Origin: Ottelia alismoides
Lineage: Eukaryota > Streptophyta > Magnoliopsida > Alismatales > Hydrocharitaceae
Reading direction: 5' to 3'
Assembly: GCA_037367405.1 (NCBI GenBank)
Contig: JAZKJV010010533.1
Span: forward strand, 1-64,000
Length of the DNA stretch: 64,000 bases
This document shows positions 23,191-34,166 of this stretch, one piece after another. The notes under the pieces were generated by a model, which worked only from the letters and a program-made list of their open reading frames with translations, ran no database searches and was not told the DNA's origin. Positions within the stretch are counted from its first letter, which is position 1. Every line of letters begins with the position of its first letter. The translations under genes were made by a program, and so were the position numbers.

Positions 23191-24190
23191 TAAAGGCTGC
23201 TCTGTCTGTAAGATAGGTGATCAACTACCACATTCTTTACCCCATGTTCATCCTTAATATTCAAATCAAATTCCAGGAGTAAAAGAATCCATCTAAGAAG
23301 GCGTGCCTTGGCATCCTTCTTTTCCATCAAATATATGATAGTTGAACGGTCTGTGTAAACTGTGATATTTGAACCAAGAAGATATTATCTGAATTTATCC
23401 AATGCGAATACCACAGGCAACATCTCTTTCTCTGTAACTGTGTAGTTGCGCTAAGCACATGGATGCAAACGGACGGATACATATACAGATATAGGTATTG
23501 CTGTATCCTTATCCATTTTTAAATACGAATACGGATGCAGATACGGATATTGACGGATATTAAAACTATCTTACCATATCCTTAAAAAACGGATACGGAT
23601 GTAAAACGGATATTGATCGCATACGAGTAATGTTAGAAATACTCTATAGAATCGACTTAAATATATATGAATTAGATGGGAAACATGTGATATAAATTTA
23701 TTAAATGTGTTTGTATCATAAAAATTACACAAATATGGTAAAAGAAGGTATAGAATTATGTTATATAAGGTTAAAAATAAATATATGACTATATTTATAT
23801 ACGAAAACAGATATACGGATACAGATACAGATGTTTGGGGATATTAAAATGATACCCATATCCGTATCCATTTTAAAACGGATACGGATATAGATGTCAA
23901 AATATATATAAAATGGATACGGTGACGGATCGGATACGGATATATCCGTAACCGTTTACATCCCTAGCTGAGCATCATCTAAAGTCCGGTTGGCATAGTA
24001 GATGGCAACAGGAAGTCCATCTACTATGGTTATCCACCATCTCAATATGCTGTATCCGATCCGGTTGTGCTGGCATAGGACACATCCTCTGTCCTAATAC
24101 ATCCTGACCATAAAATCTGAAGCATACATCATGATCTGAAAGGGAAGAGACCAATCAGATGGTTGTAGGATAGGAGCACTAACAATCATT
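23191..24190 (-). pseudogene. Host element: RNase H domain, split by a MITE
   Basis: RNase H coding on both sides of the MITE at 23458-23966. On the right are the decayed first-Asp region and a YANRTLDDAQ-like motif; on the left RNYTVTEKE continues, then the tether where element A has KDAKA and QEFNLEIKD. Removing the MITE and one copy of its 8-bp duplication restores colinearity of the motif DDAQ-RNYT, which shows the insertion point directly. Several stops are present. Confidence 0.85.
23458..23966. mobile_element. hAT-type MITE (509 bp) with 8-bp target duplication
   Basis: Terminal inverted repeats CATGGATGCAAACGG (left) and TAGGGATGTAAACGG (reverse complement of the right end), with 12 of 15 bases matching. 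Flanking 8-bp duplication: GCTAAGCA at 23450-23457 and GCTGAGCA at 23967-23974, one mismatch. Eight-base duplications and a YAGGGATG-like terminus fit the hAT superfamily. The subterminal parts are full of GGATACGGATA-type repeats in both orientations, as is common where transposase binds. There is no coding capacity, so it needs a transposase from elsewhere. It interrupts an RNase H sequence. Confidence 0.88.
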
Positions 24191-25230
24191 TCCTTCAATG
24201 TGAGGAAGGCACTACGACATTTGTCATCTATCAAGAACTCGATGTCTTTGCCTCATAATTCAATTATCGATCGAGTAATCTTAGAGAGATCCTGAATGAA
24301 TCGTCGGTAGAAACTGAGATGCCCTAGAAAAGACCGTAACGGTTTGATGTTGGATGGTGGCTCGAGATGCTTGTTAAAATCCACCTTGGCAGGTCAACCT
24401 GCATACCTCGCCTGGAGATGACATGCCCTAACACGATCCTGTTTGTAACCTTAAAATGGCTCTTTTCCCATGACAAAACGGGATCCACCTCACAAAATTT
24501 CTAAAGAACATGGTCTAGGTGCGCTAAACAATCATCAAAGGACTCACCATAGATCAAAAAATCCTCCATAAAGATATCGAGAAAGTCACCAACTATGTTT
24601 GCAAAGATGGCAAGCATGCACCTCTGGAATGTAACAGGGGCATTGCACAAACTAAAGAACATCCGTCTAAAAGCATACGTGCCAAAGGGACATGTGAAAG
24701 TGGTCTTCTCCTGAACCTCAGGAGCAATGGTAACCCGGTTGTATACAGAGTAACCATCAAGGAAACATAACTACTCCTTCCCTTCCAACCTCTCTATGAC
24801 CTGGTCTATAAAAAGGCAAAGGGAAGTGATCTTTCTTCGTCACAACATTCAATTTGTTGTAATCAACACACACCCACCACGCCATGGTTACTCTCTTTGG
24901 AATTTCCTCTTCATTATCATTCTTGACCATCTGAACTCTCAACTTCTTCGGGACAACATGTAATGGGCTAACCCATTCAGAGTTGGAGATGCGATAAAAA
25001 AACCCTGCGTTGCACCATCTCGTAATCTCTTTCTTGCCAACATCTCATAAAATCGGATTCAGCCTATGTTGAAACTCTCTAAAGGGATTGCTATCATGAT
25101 CGAGATAGATATGGTGGGAGCACAAAGCAGGATTTATCCCATGGAGATCAAATACATTCCACCCAATAGCCTTGTTGTTTCATTCAAGAATTTCCATCAG
25201 ACGAGATTCTTGATCTTCAGTGAAAGATGA
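24191..25230 (-). pseudogene. Host element: reverse transcriptase with altered catalytic box
   Basis: Minus-strand Athila-type RT: VCVDYNKLNVVTKKDHFPLPF near 24860-24800, then the palm and the catalytic box, which reads FMEDF at 24572-24558 instead of FMDDF. The first catalytic Asp is thus Glu (GAG at 24566-24564). Several stops and frameshifts occur throughout. The N-terminal part begins near 25230, after the conserved NSSFTEDQES-type motif that precedes RT in these elements. Confidence 0.88.
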
Positions 25231-25660
25231 GTTGATAATGACAGGAAACTATCGATGTGGACCCGCAAGGAACACACACTTCATATTGGGTGGAAAGCTC
25301 TTCAGTTCTGTCAAGGTAGAATCTAGCTCTACTATATCCTCATCTATTTGTGTGCTGGGATCTGTGCTGGTTGTAGATGTGTCTGCAATATGGTTATCCA
25401 CCATCTCAGTATGCTCCAAAGTCGGACTACATAAGATATCTGAAACATCATCCAACTCACTACTTTGCTCATCCTAAGAATGACTAGAGGAAAATAACCC
25501 AGCTAGAAGAAAACCAGTCTCTAGCTCATCTGAAGTGGAGGAATCATGTAAATTCTCAGAATCTGAAATATCAATGATAAAATCATCAGGTATCTGCTCC
25601 ACCTGCTCATTATCATCCATGCTAAAATATAATGTACCATCAGAAGAACTGCCAACTGTA
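25231..25660 (-). pseudogene. Host element: acidic PR-RT linker
   Basis: Ser/Thr/Asp-rich linker. An open piece at 25455-25249 contains NHIADTSTTSTDPSTQIDED and ends LKSFPPNMKCVFLAGPHR, equivalent to LKPLPSTLKYAFLNGPKE in element A and to the motif near 7350 in element B. Its only visible role is spacing between protease and RT. Confidence 0.75.
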
Positions 25661-26469
25661 GTCTTGGACCTATCCTATGGTAGTATATCACGAGACTCTA
25701 CTCGATACCTATCAAGGTTGTCATGGCGAACCTCATCCATGCAATCACAGGTGTCTAAGGAACTCTGGGAATCTGTACTGGATGTAGAAGCGACACTAGA
25801 TGTATGTGATTCTCTCACCATCTCTGTATGTACCTTCTCTCCGTCAGCGTGAAAAGATACCTTCCATTTATCATAGTCCAAGAGGGCCTTCGCAGTCTCC
25901 AAGAAATGCCTCCCAAGAATGATCGGGGTAAGGTGCAACTTTGTAGGGTAATCCATGTCCAGGACAGTAAAGTCCACTGGGATCTACATGCCCTACACAG
26001 TCACGATAACGTTCCTCAAAATGCCCCTAGGTCTCTTTACAAATCTATCAGCAAACTGAAGGATCGTGCAGGATTTGTAAAGAGGACCTAACATGAGCTT
26101 GTCGAGTAAACAAGATGGTAACAATTTGATCGAGGAACCATTATCTAATAGAGTGCGATCGAATATTGCATGAGAAGTCTCTCATCAGACATAATGTTTT
26201 CCTGAATCTTTCTTCTTCTTTGGCAATCTATTCTGTATAGCATAGGATGTGGCCTTGGTCAAAACATGCTTCTCTATATGCGATCTCTTCTTCTTACACG
26301 TGGTACATCTATTCTTCAACTGTTGCTTGAGCATAGGAAAGAGATCCAAGTCATTAGGGAGCGGAATCTTCAAAAAGATGTGATCTTTCAATAATTTCTT
26401 AGTCTCTGGAGTGACAACATCTTCTTTTTGGCATTTTTCTTTCCTTTTCCATACAAAGCATCGGGACAA
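25661..26469 (-). pseudogene. Host element: aspartic protease
   Basis: The minus strand reads from CQKEDVVTPETKKLLKDHIF through KKRSHIEKHVLTKATSYAIQ to the active site LLDNGSSIKLLP (about 26150-26115), where the catalytic Asp is present, unlike in element A. It continues to VDFTVLDMDYPTKL and ILGRHFLETAKALLDYD (25977-25850), the C-terminal half of the retropepsin fold. Stops and one frame change break it. The enzyme would cleave the Gag-Pol polyprotein. Confidence 0.87.
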
Positions 26470-27016
26470 GGACCAATCTTAGGAAAAACAAACTAAACAT
26501 TGTTATTCACATCAGTAGAATTAGTGTGTACATCGAGAGTCTCAGAAGTACGTACAAAACCCTCTAAAACAGGAGAAGAAAAATATGCAATAAGGGCATC
26601 TGCATAGTCTGGCGTGTATCATCGTTTGACTCGCCTTGTCCATGTCTATAGTCTCTGCATTGCTCCCCTCTCTGATCATCATGGTGATGGACATCATGTT
26701 GGATGTTGGTCCTCATCATGGTGGTCCTCCTCCTCAGCATCAAGATGTGTATGATCAAAATCATCATGGATCGGCTCTCGCTCCTCATCATGTGCCATGT
26801 CCTCCTCTTGATCAGATGCTCGTGGTGATCTACTGCTCTTGAGACGAATGAAGTTAGATAAAAATACAGCAAAAGAGATCGTACCTGAGGTGGTGTCTAC
26901 TTGATCTAAATGCCTCCTCTTGTTGTTCAAGTTCATCTGAGGCTGGGCTGGGAGAGAGGTCTTGGGTGCGGCTAACTCATCCAAGCGATGGTTAACCTAC
27001 TCCATCTATATCCTAT
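26470..27016 (-). pseudogene. Host element: gag C-terminal part, left of the nested insertion
   Basis: Continues the gag coding interrupted by the insertion at 27017-38871. Just after the junction the minus strand reads VNHRLDELAAPKTSLP in the same frame as MDMLSKLQIAHR on the other side, so a coiled-coil region is split. Further on it becomes very acidic and His/Asp-rich (DQEEDMAHDEEREPIHDD and similar). Two in-frame TAG codons lie close to the junction. Confidence 0.85.
27012..27016. repeat. Target-site duplication CCTAT, left copy
   Basis: CCTAT directly before the LTR start at 27017; the partner is 38872-38876 (CCTAT), and the tandemly duplicated junction has CCCAT at 42989-42993. Five bases is the usual length for gypsy integrases. 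Confidence 0.93.
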
Positions 27017-30000
27017 TGATGAATATGTGACTCATCATTCTAAAAGTAGAAAATAAAGCTTTGTTCCTGAGTAATTAGCTGCATTTCCCTATTTACATTG
27101 CATTATTATCATTCATGTATTTAGTATGCATTTTAGCATGCACATTAGCATTAACTAAGAAGCCAAATTCACTTGTAAATATCACGCGTATATTCACCAT
27201 ATTTTCCTTATTTTTATCTATTTTTCATTGACCCAAAATCGAATAAAATCAACTCTATAGTGCAAATTAACACTAATAAAGTAAAAAATATAAAAAATTA
27301 CTAACTTTTAAAATTGACCAATAAAACCCTAACCCTAGTTTGAGACTAAGAACCTTAAAATATGAATATCTCTCTCATATAGTCTCCTATGGACCCCTAC
27401 CCACTTTTGAATTAATGTACGTTCAATTACCTTCAAAACAAGATCAAATTCAAAAGAATTGGAGTCCGTATATGAAACTTGAGTTTTGGGCCCCTCCTTG
27501 TATATTGTACATATGTCCCCTTTTATTTATTTATTTATTTCTTTCTTTTTCCTTTTTTCTCAATAATTTAAAATAAAAAATTAGATTAAGCTATAATTTT
27601 TATCTTATATTTTCTTTTCTTTTATTTTGATTTTTATCTTATTTTAAAATTCCAAACAAATCTGCAAAAGACAAAAATGTGTTATTTTATATCTATAAGA
27701 TGCCACCCAAAAATATTTTTTATACAGATCATTTATTTTGGTTTTGGGTCCTTCACAAAAGTTGTAGATCTCATCGAGACAAGCAACTTTCGTGTTGACC
27801 ACCTTTTGATTTGAGCCCTTTCGTTATTTCTTTTTTAATTTTTATTTACATTAAATTGTGATTTTTCTAGGAGCGACACGTGGCTGTCCTAGAGCCTCCA
27901 CGTGTCACCCCCATTTTTATTTTATTTTATTTTATTTCTTATATTCATTATTCTTTTTATTTTATTTATTTAACATTTTAATTATTTATTTTTTTATTTT
28001 TTATTTTTGTTTATCTTTTAATTTTTCTTCCACTTTTTTCCCAGCCACGTGGCAGCACCCGCACATGCCACATGGCATCCCCCTCTCCATCCTCCTACCG
28101 CGTGACTTGTGCCCTCCGCCCCTTGCACACGCCCAAGGAACCGCTTCCCACTTCCCTCTTTCTCCTCAACCACCTCTGCACAACCCTCTCCCTTGCGTAA
28201 TCGCCTCCTGCAGCGTACGCCAATCCTCTCCACGATCTGCCACAGGACCCGCACGCTCTCCAACCACTCTCCCTTTGTGCCTCGTCTACACGATCCCCGA
28301 CCACTTCTTGCACCTCACCCAACCACCTTTAATAGAGGACAACCACCCCCATTGGTCCTTATCCGCCATTGTTGAGCGAGCCACCAAGCTCTGATAACCC
28401 AACGGTGACACTGATGACGAGAGTCATGAGCGACGACCGTGCCCCATCAACATGATCTAAGGCTCTCTTGGGCCTTGTTGCCGCTCCGGTTCGATGGGCT
28501 GCTCGAGCTCGGGTCGCATCCCTTGAGCATGAACTAAGACAGAGCACGAGCTCCAGCTTCCCCAAGTAGTATTCTTCTTCTCCCGTTTCCTTCTTTCTTT
28601 GTATTCTTCTTTCTTCCATCCTTTTTTTCTCTATTATTCTTTCCTTCATCTCCTTCGCACTCGACTACACCTCCTCCCGATCCACCTTGCCTTGCTCCTC
28701 TACGCCTCATACCATCTCGGCTCCAACAGTAGAACATGCCCACAATTGAACAACTCTTCATCAGAGCCGATCTCGAACAATCAATATCCATCACCATAAG
28801 AACAACACTGTGAAGAAAGTAGTTCTCCTATTCGCGCCTCCCCTACACCCCCATTGCTTGTAGTAGTGCGCCGCTACTCCTTCTTCAGCTACGCAACCTC
28901 ATTTTGTGTAGCAGTAGCGGGGCTGCCACACCTTCCACCATCCACGACCAACCCCTCGTCGATAACTACCAGCCACAACTGCCTGCATCTAGCAAAAGGA
29001 GAGTCACCGTCGCACCTTCCACCCCATTCCACCCTGCAACACACCACCCGTGCGACCCGATCCGCCTGCTGGGTATCTCCAGCCGCCTCTGCCTCCTCGA
29101 TCATGTGTTGGCCAAGGTTTCCAACGAGCCGCGTGCCCTCCCTCGACCTGCCACACCTTCACCTTCCACCGACCTCCGTCCGCGCTCCTACTACCCCACA
29201 GATCCACTGATAGGAGCTCCGCCTCCAGTCACTTTCAGCGGCAAGCTTCAAGCCTTGGCATCGGAGAAGCTCCGCATCCGCACCTCCGCACGTGATATTC
29301 CTTAACCCTCTCTAGCTACCGGCCTCGGCCTTATCTCCACCTCATGTGAATGATACGTGAGGTCGTGGTAATTTGCGAGGCAACCCCCCAGTCTCTACGT
29401 ATCACAAGAGGAACTTGTAGCCATATGACACATGCATTGCACATGCCCCTGGGGGAGATATTGTAGAACATCCCCTGAGCTCCAGTAAATACCAAAAGCA
29501 CCCCTGCCAGCTGGACATCACGTGCAATGCACGTGCCTCCCTAGGACATTTGCGCAAAGACCCTCACGGTCTTGGTAATTAGAGAAACGTTTCTTAACAC
29601 TATAGTTTTTACTTTTATTTTTTGTAATTGCACGGACACCCATGTGTTTATGCTCTAATTTGGACATCATTTCGTCATCATTTCTTTAATTCAAAAATAG
29701 CATGTTGTAGACCACTTAATTCTCTATCTCTTGGCTATTTATTTGGAATTTTGTGAGTATTCGTTAATTGACTAAGATTGTTTTGACAAAAAATTGTATA
29801 TTTCACCCATTTCGTGGTCTGAAAATCATATTTAATTAATGCTTGTCTAAAAATTGTGTAAAAATCAGAAATAATATGTCTAAACGTGTTTTTAATTTAT
29901 TTCCAAATTTCATTGTAAATGGATCTGTCTTGTGCCTAGAATAAATTCTTGAGTGATTGCATTAAATGATTTTTAAATTGAATCCACAAGCATTATTTTT

Positions 30001-30682
30001 GTAAAATTTTAACTCCCATGGATTGCTTATTAAAATATCTTTTTAAGACAAATCGCTCTCCAGATAAATTAAGTTTTGGATTAATTAGAAATTAAAACTC
30101 ACAATCACTCTATTTCCATTAAAAATTCATATAGTGTCAGAAACTTCCAAAAAATATTATAGCTTAATTTCATTATATTTCACTTCCCATAAAAATTTCA
30201 TTAATTTTGCATCCTGCTAGCATTAAAAATTACATAAAAACCCCTAAAAAGTTTGCATTTTTCATTGTTGCATTTTAAACTCAAAAATTTCAAAAAAAAA
30301 ATAAATTTTACATTCAACATTGGATTAGGTTTCTAGGAAAAATAAAATTTGGCTAAATTGGATTAATTTCACATTAAAATTTAATTTGGCTAAGTTGCTT
30401 GATTTCTTAAGAACTTAACTCAATCGCATTTTGCATTGTCGTTCACTTGCATAAAAAATAACAAAAAAATACTTCCCTAAAAACTATCTTCTAGACTACC
30501 TAATAATTAACCTAAGGAGACAGTGGCCTTCCTGAGTTCGACGTGGCTTGCCTAAGTAAAAATAAAAATTTGACCGCTAGCTTTTAATTGTATAATTAAT
30601 TTTATAGGTTTTTGATTGATTTGTTATTTGATCGACTAAAACAATGCGACAAAATTAACAAGGGAAAATTCAAGGTTCGTCA
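27017..30682 (+). mobile_element. 5' LTR of the nested non-autonomous element
   Basis: A 3666-bp family II LTR, from TGATGAATATGTGACTCATC to GGTTCGTCA, two bases before the PBS. It includes a G-box hairpin (27875-27906), a GC-rich centre with many short open frames on both strands (28020-29305), and an AT-rich 3' third. The 3' LTR and the fragments at 1277, 41311 and 55865 are the same family. Confidence 0.92.
27875..27906. promoter_or_regulatory. Inverted G-box pair in the LTR U3
   Basis: GACACGTGG at 27875-27883 and its exact reverse complement CCACGTGTC at 27898-27906, with 14 bases between them. More CACGTG or near-CACGTG sites follow near 28043 and 28070. The 3' LTR copy (36118-36155) is decayed. 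Likely binding sites for bZIP or bHLH factors; the function is inferred. Confidence 0.6.
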
Positions 30683-30684
30683 AA

Positions 30685-30702
30685 TGGCACTGTTGTTGGG
30701 GA
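30685..30702 (+). promoter_or_regulatory. Primer-binding site (tRNA-Asp type) of the nested element
   Basis: TGGCACTGTTGTTGGGGA, which differs from the tRNA-Asp complement at four positions, all transitions of the C-to-T or G-to-A kind. Two bases (AA) separate it from the LTR end. Confidence 0.92.
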
Positions 30703-31961
30703 GGCAAACACCTTAAGATCATTTTAGAGAACTTAGTGTTAGATTTTCCACCCCGGTTAATCTGACCCCCCTGATTTTCTCTTGTAATTATTACTCTGAT
30801 TTTTCCTTGCATTTATTTATTAATTTAATTTATTTGATTTATTTTATTTTATTATGTCCACCTCTCTGGCCGTCATCTTGTTTTTGTGCAAGGGACTCGA
30901 CGTGACGGAGTAGCTGCTTAGGTAGCCGAGCAACTCAGGAGCATTGGAGGGCAACCTTTCTAGGAATTAAGCCGACTAAAGGAACACATTAAATTTGAGA
31001 TCGAGTGGAGTCATGAGAGAGTGTAGAGTCTAGGTCTTATTTCTGGCATTTATTTTTAATTTTATAATAATTGCACATTTCTACCGGATTCCGTTTGGGA
31101 ACTCGCATGTGTACACGGGCACTTGGACTTTATTTCGTGGTGTGTCGAGACCTGTTTCACTCTCCAGTGAGGGTGGGGCTCAACTTTAGTGGCCCGTAGG
31201 TTAGAGTTGGACACACATCTCTTAGAGATTTACATCGGTTGAATATTCATTACTTGTGCTCGTTTAATTTAGGACCACACATTCACTTTAATAATACACA
31301 CTTAGATCGTTCTACTTAGTCAAATTCATGTCACTTCTTCCCGCTAATTAGAACTATCTGCTAGGTACGATTTCATCGTATGCATTTTATTTAGTATAAA
31401 ATTTTCAATTCTGTATTGCATCCCGCATGTAGAGCGTGAGGATGATTATAAGTCTTCTAAACTGGGCATGCATCATTGATTTATTCGATTGCATCAGCTT
31501 TTCTCGACTCCCTTCACCTTGATTTTATAACTTAGGATTAAAGGAAATCGAGATTGGATGGTAGGCGTGCTATGTTTGGTAGACTTAACTAGGTGATAAC
31601 CTAACTTAAAATCGGGACTGCTAATTAGAATTGACAAACAAAATGACTAAAATTAACCCTTGTTTGCGGGATAGAAACACCATCATTGTATGCATTGCAT
31701 ATTGATTGTTGAGAGGTGAGGACACATACCTAGGATGGCGCCCAAAACCCACATCTAAATCGTGCGTCAATAAACCGATTTCTTGCTTTGCCACTTAACT
31801 AAAATTGAAAAGATAAACGGTCGGACTTTTGCGACTATCACTGAGTTGAGTTGGTGAAACTAGGGTTTGCTCTTGCATTTGTTTTTGTGTCTGTTCGTGT
31901 GCATTACTCCTATGTGTATCTACACATTTTTCACTTCAATCGCTTTCACTTATTGACAAAG
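30703..31961 (+). other. 5' leader of the nested element
   Basis: About 1.26 kb without a long frame, similar to the reverse complement of 1-1256. Near its end (31790-31860) it shares with the host element leader the run AAATTGAAAAGATAAA followed by CTAGGGTTTGC before the start codon (compare the minus strand around 41000-40930 and 45105-45040). So the two families share this piece of leader. Confidence 0.75.
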
Positions 31962-33683
31962 ATGTCAGCTTATCAACATCTGTTTTCAAATTCTTCACAT
32001 CATTTCTCCTCTACTGAATACCAAACATCTCCACCATTTATCTCTTCCATCTTCCCACCCCACCTCGATCATAAAGTCAGTCCTTCAACTGACTTCCCCA
32101 CTTCTTTGCATTTCTCACCTACCCCACCTTATTACACCCGCTATCCACTTTCACCCTGGGTTGCTTCACCTTATAGTCGGGCGCTTGCTGGAATCAAGGA
32201 ATCATTTGAAGAGCAAGATACTACTGAGACGGAGAAATGGAAGAAATATTTACCCACACATACCTCTTTCTCGCCTCAAGTTGGGACTGGACAACAATTC
32301 ACATATATACATCCTGACCTGACCTTAGGGTATAACATGGTCAACCTAACAAACCGAATGGAGAAGCATGCATCATACGATCTTCCTAACTTGATTGACC
32401 TTAGTGATCAAGCCCACATTGACCAACCTCCATATCACCCATTTGGTAAGCCTACATATAAGGGGATTGGACTCATGAGACCGATCTACAGACCCCATGT
32501 CTGTTGACTCCACCATATGAGGCTCTAGCTAATATCTGCCATATGGATGGGCTATACTCAACCCAACATTACACGCCTGAGTCAAGATGTGTTGAGTATG
32601 ATATCCCAAGTTCTCAACAGTATCCTCTGAGTGAACAGACTGCTTCCATGATTTGTTATGAGCAATTTTTGGAGAATAACATTTCTAAGATAATAAAGAG
32701 ATATGAATTACTTGAGGATAAATTTAGAAATGTCATTGACCAACTAATTTAATTTTATTCCAACTTAGGTATGGAAGTGGAGAATAAAATGAGCAGATTC
32801 AATATTGAAAATCTAGAGGATACAAGGAAACTCACACATGTTGTTGACATACGATATTCTAAGGTAACCCGTATAACCGTAGACAATCGTTACCATAGAG
32901 AGACAGATGAGTCTTGTCTCTCTACTACACATGAGATACTGACTGTTGAGACGACCATTGGTTTAGATACTCCACACACCTCCTCTTCATCAACTGCTTG
33001 CACCACCACCACCGTGACAACTTCTAAAGAAGACTCACAACTAGAAGCTATCCCTGAGTCAGACACGTCCTTTTTCTGATTGCCATGACCATTTCAATGA
33101 TCTGACAAATGAGCCCATCATTGCCAAGCCAACTAAGAGCACTATTACATATCATAGACGTGTGCTGACCTTACAGGAGTATTACACTGCATATGGTGAT
33201 TCATCTGATGATGGACCTATGGTCAGCGCCTCACATACACTGCCTCCAGTTCCTTCACCAAAAGAAACAACCATGATCGAATTGACCAGTCCCAATAAAT
33301 CAGTTGCTCCATCTTCTAGTCGGTCATCTGATAAGAAGAAGATGAGTACTAAAAGGTGTTCCCCTGAACACCTCAATACATATCAATCTCCTCTTCCTCT
33401 TGATGCTTCAGGTTCTAGAAAACTGACTAAGAAAGTTGCCTTCGACGTACCAGAGAAGAAACTTTCTGAGCATTCCTCATCAGGTCCAGATGAGGTGGTC
33501 TATATGAGTGAGCTCAGTTCAGTTGTTCTTAAGCCCTATTTGAGCAAGCAATCGTGTCTCGACCCTCGTTGGACATTCCCTGTCCATCACTATTATTCAT
33601 CTGAGGATGATTCTGACAATGACACATATGTATATTACCCACCTCCTCGCTCCGACAAGAAGGTTCGTCACAAACATTCTTGA
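31962..33683 (+). pseudogene. Gag-position ORF of the non-autonomous element, function unknown
   Basis: I do not recognise this protein. The reading starts MSAYQHLFSNSSHHFSS and totals about 570 codons, with a -1 shift near 32505, a stop at about 32750 and another shift near 33080. It ends in a Ser/Asp-rich stretch and YYPPPRSDKKVRHKHS. It is rich in Ser, Pro, His, Tyr and Thr, with no gag core (the EAWDRFKDL motif is absent), zinc knuckle, protease or polymerase motif. Its start lies about 1.26 kb after the PBS, the place where gag starts in the host element. The acidic Ser-rich end followed by PPPR and Lys resembles the region just before the gag core of element A (DFSHSEGEEKKKKMPPKPPPR, about 63795-63690). 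It may therefore be the N-terminal extension of family II Gag kept on its own. Confidence 0.6.
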
Positions 33684-33796
33684 TCCTTGTACATTCTCAC
33701 TCCTTTTATAGATTTTCTTTCTTTTATTTCCCTCCCTCTCCCATGATTCACATCACCTGCTTAAGTTCCGTATCGTTTTCATTTTGTGGCTGTACA

Positions 33797-34166
33797 TAGG
33801 ATGACTAGATCCTAAGTATAGGGGGTGAGTGACCGGAGTTGCTCTTTCTCTTCTTTTTATTTATTTATTTGTATATTCTATGTGCTATCATCGGTCCCCT
33901 AGTCCTGCGTTCTCTCCCATACTTAGTCTTTCAGAGCCTAAGTATAGAGGGGATGATGCCCGTTGTGTATGCTCTATCTCCTCTTCTATTCTTTATTTTC
34001 TCTCACCCTCGATTGCCTCGGTTTTGTCTTCTTCTATACTTAGGCCCTCAAAATCCTAAGTATAGGGGGGTGGGTCAGCTTCTATTCTTTTCATCCACTT
34101 ATGCTTAGTACGAGCTATGGCTTTTTTCACCTAGTCCCATGAGGACATAGCACATGCTAAGTATAG
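33797..34166 (+). repeat. Hairpin array with PPT-like arms (non-autonomous element)
   Basis: Four stems. A decayed left arm near 33791-33800 pairs with CTAAGTATAG 33812-33821 (then GGGG). CATACTTAG 33918-33926 pairs with CTAAGTATAG 33938-33947. CTATACTTAG 34034-34043 pairs with CTAAGTATAG 34056-34065 (then GGGGG). The long terminal stem pairs ATGCTTAGTACGAGCTATG near 34101-34119 with CATAGCACATGCTAAGTATAG, whose last ten bases are 34157-34166 (then GGGGG). The array begins only about 110 bases after the ORF stop, and it was kept although all pol genes were lost. Confidence 0.92.

Noticed and set aside
27858..29305. Many overlapping open frames on both strands (up to 178 codons), Pro/Ser/His-rich
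   Set aside because: This is the promoter island of the 5' LTR at 27017-30682; the 3' LTR and the fragment at 41311 carry the same region with different frames. Composition artefact, not a host gene.
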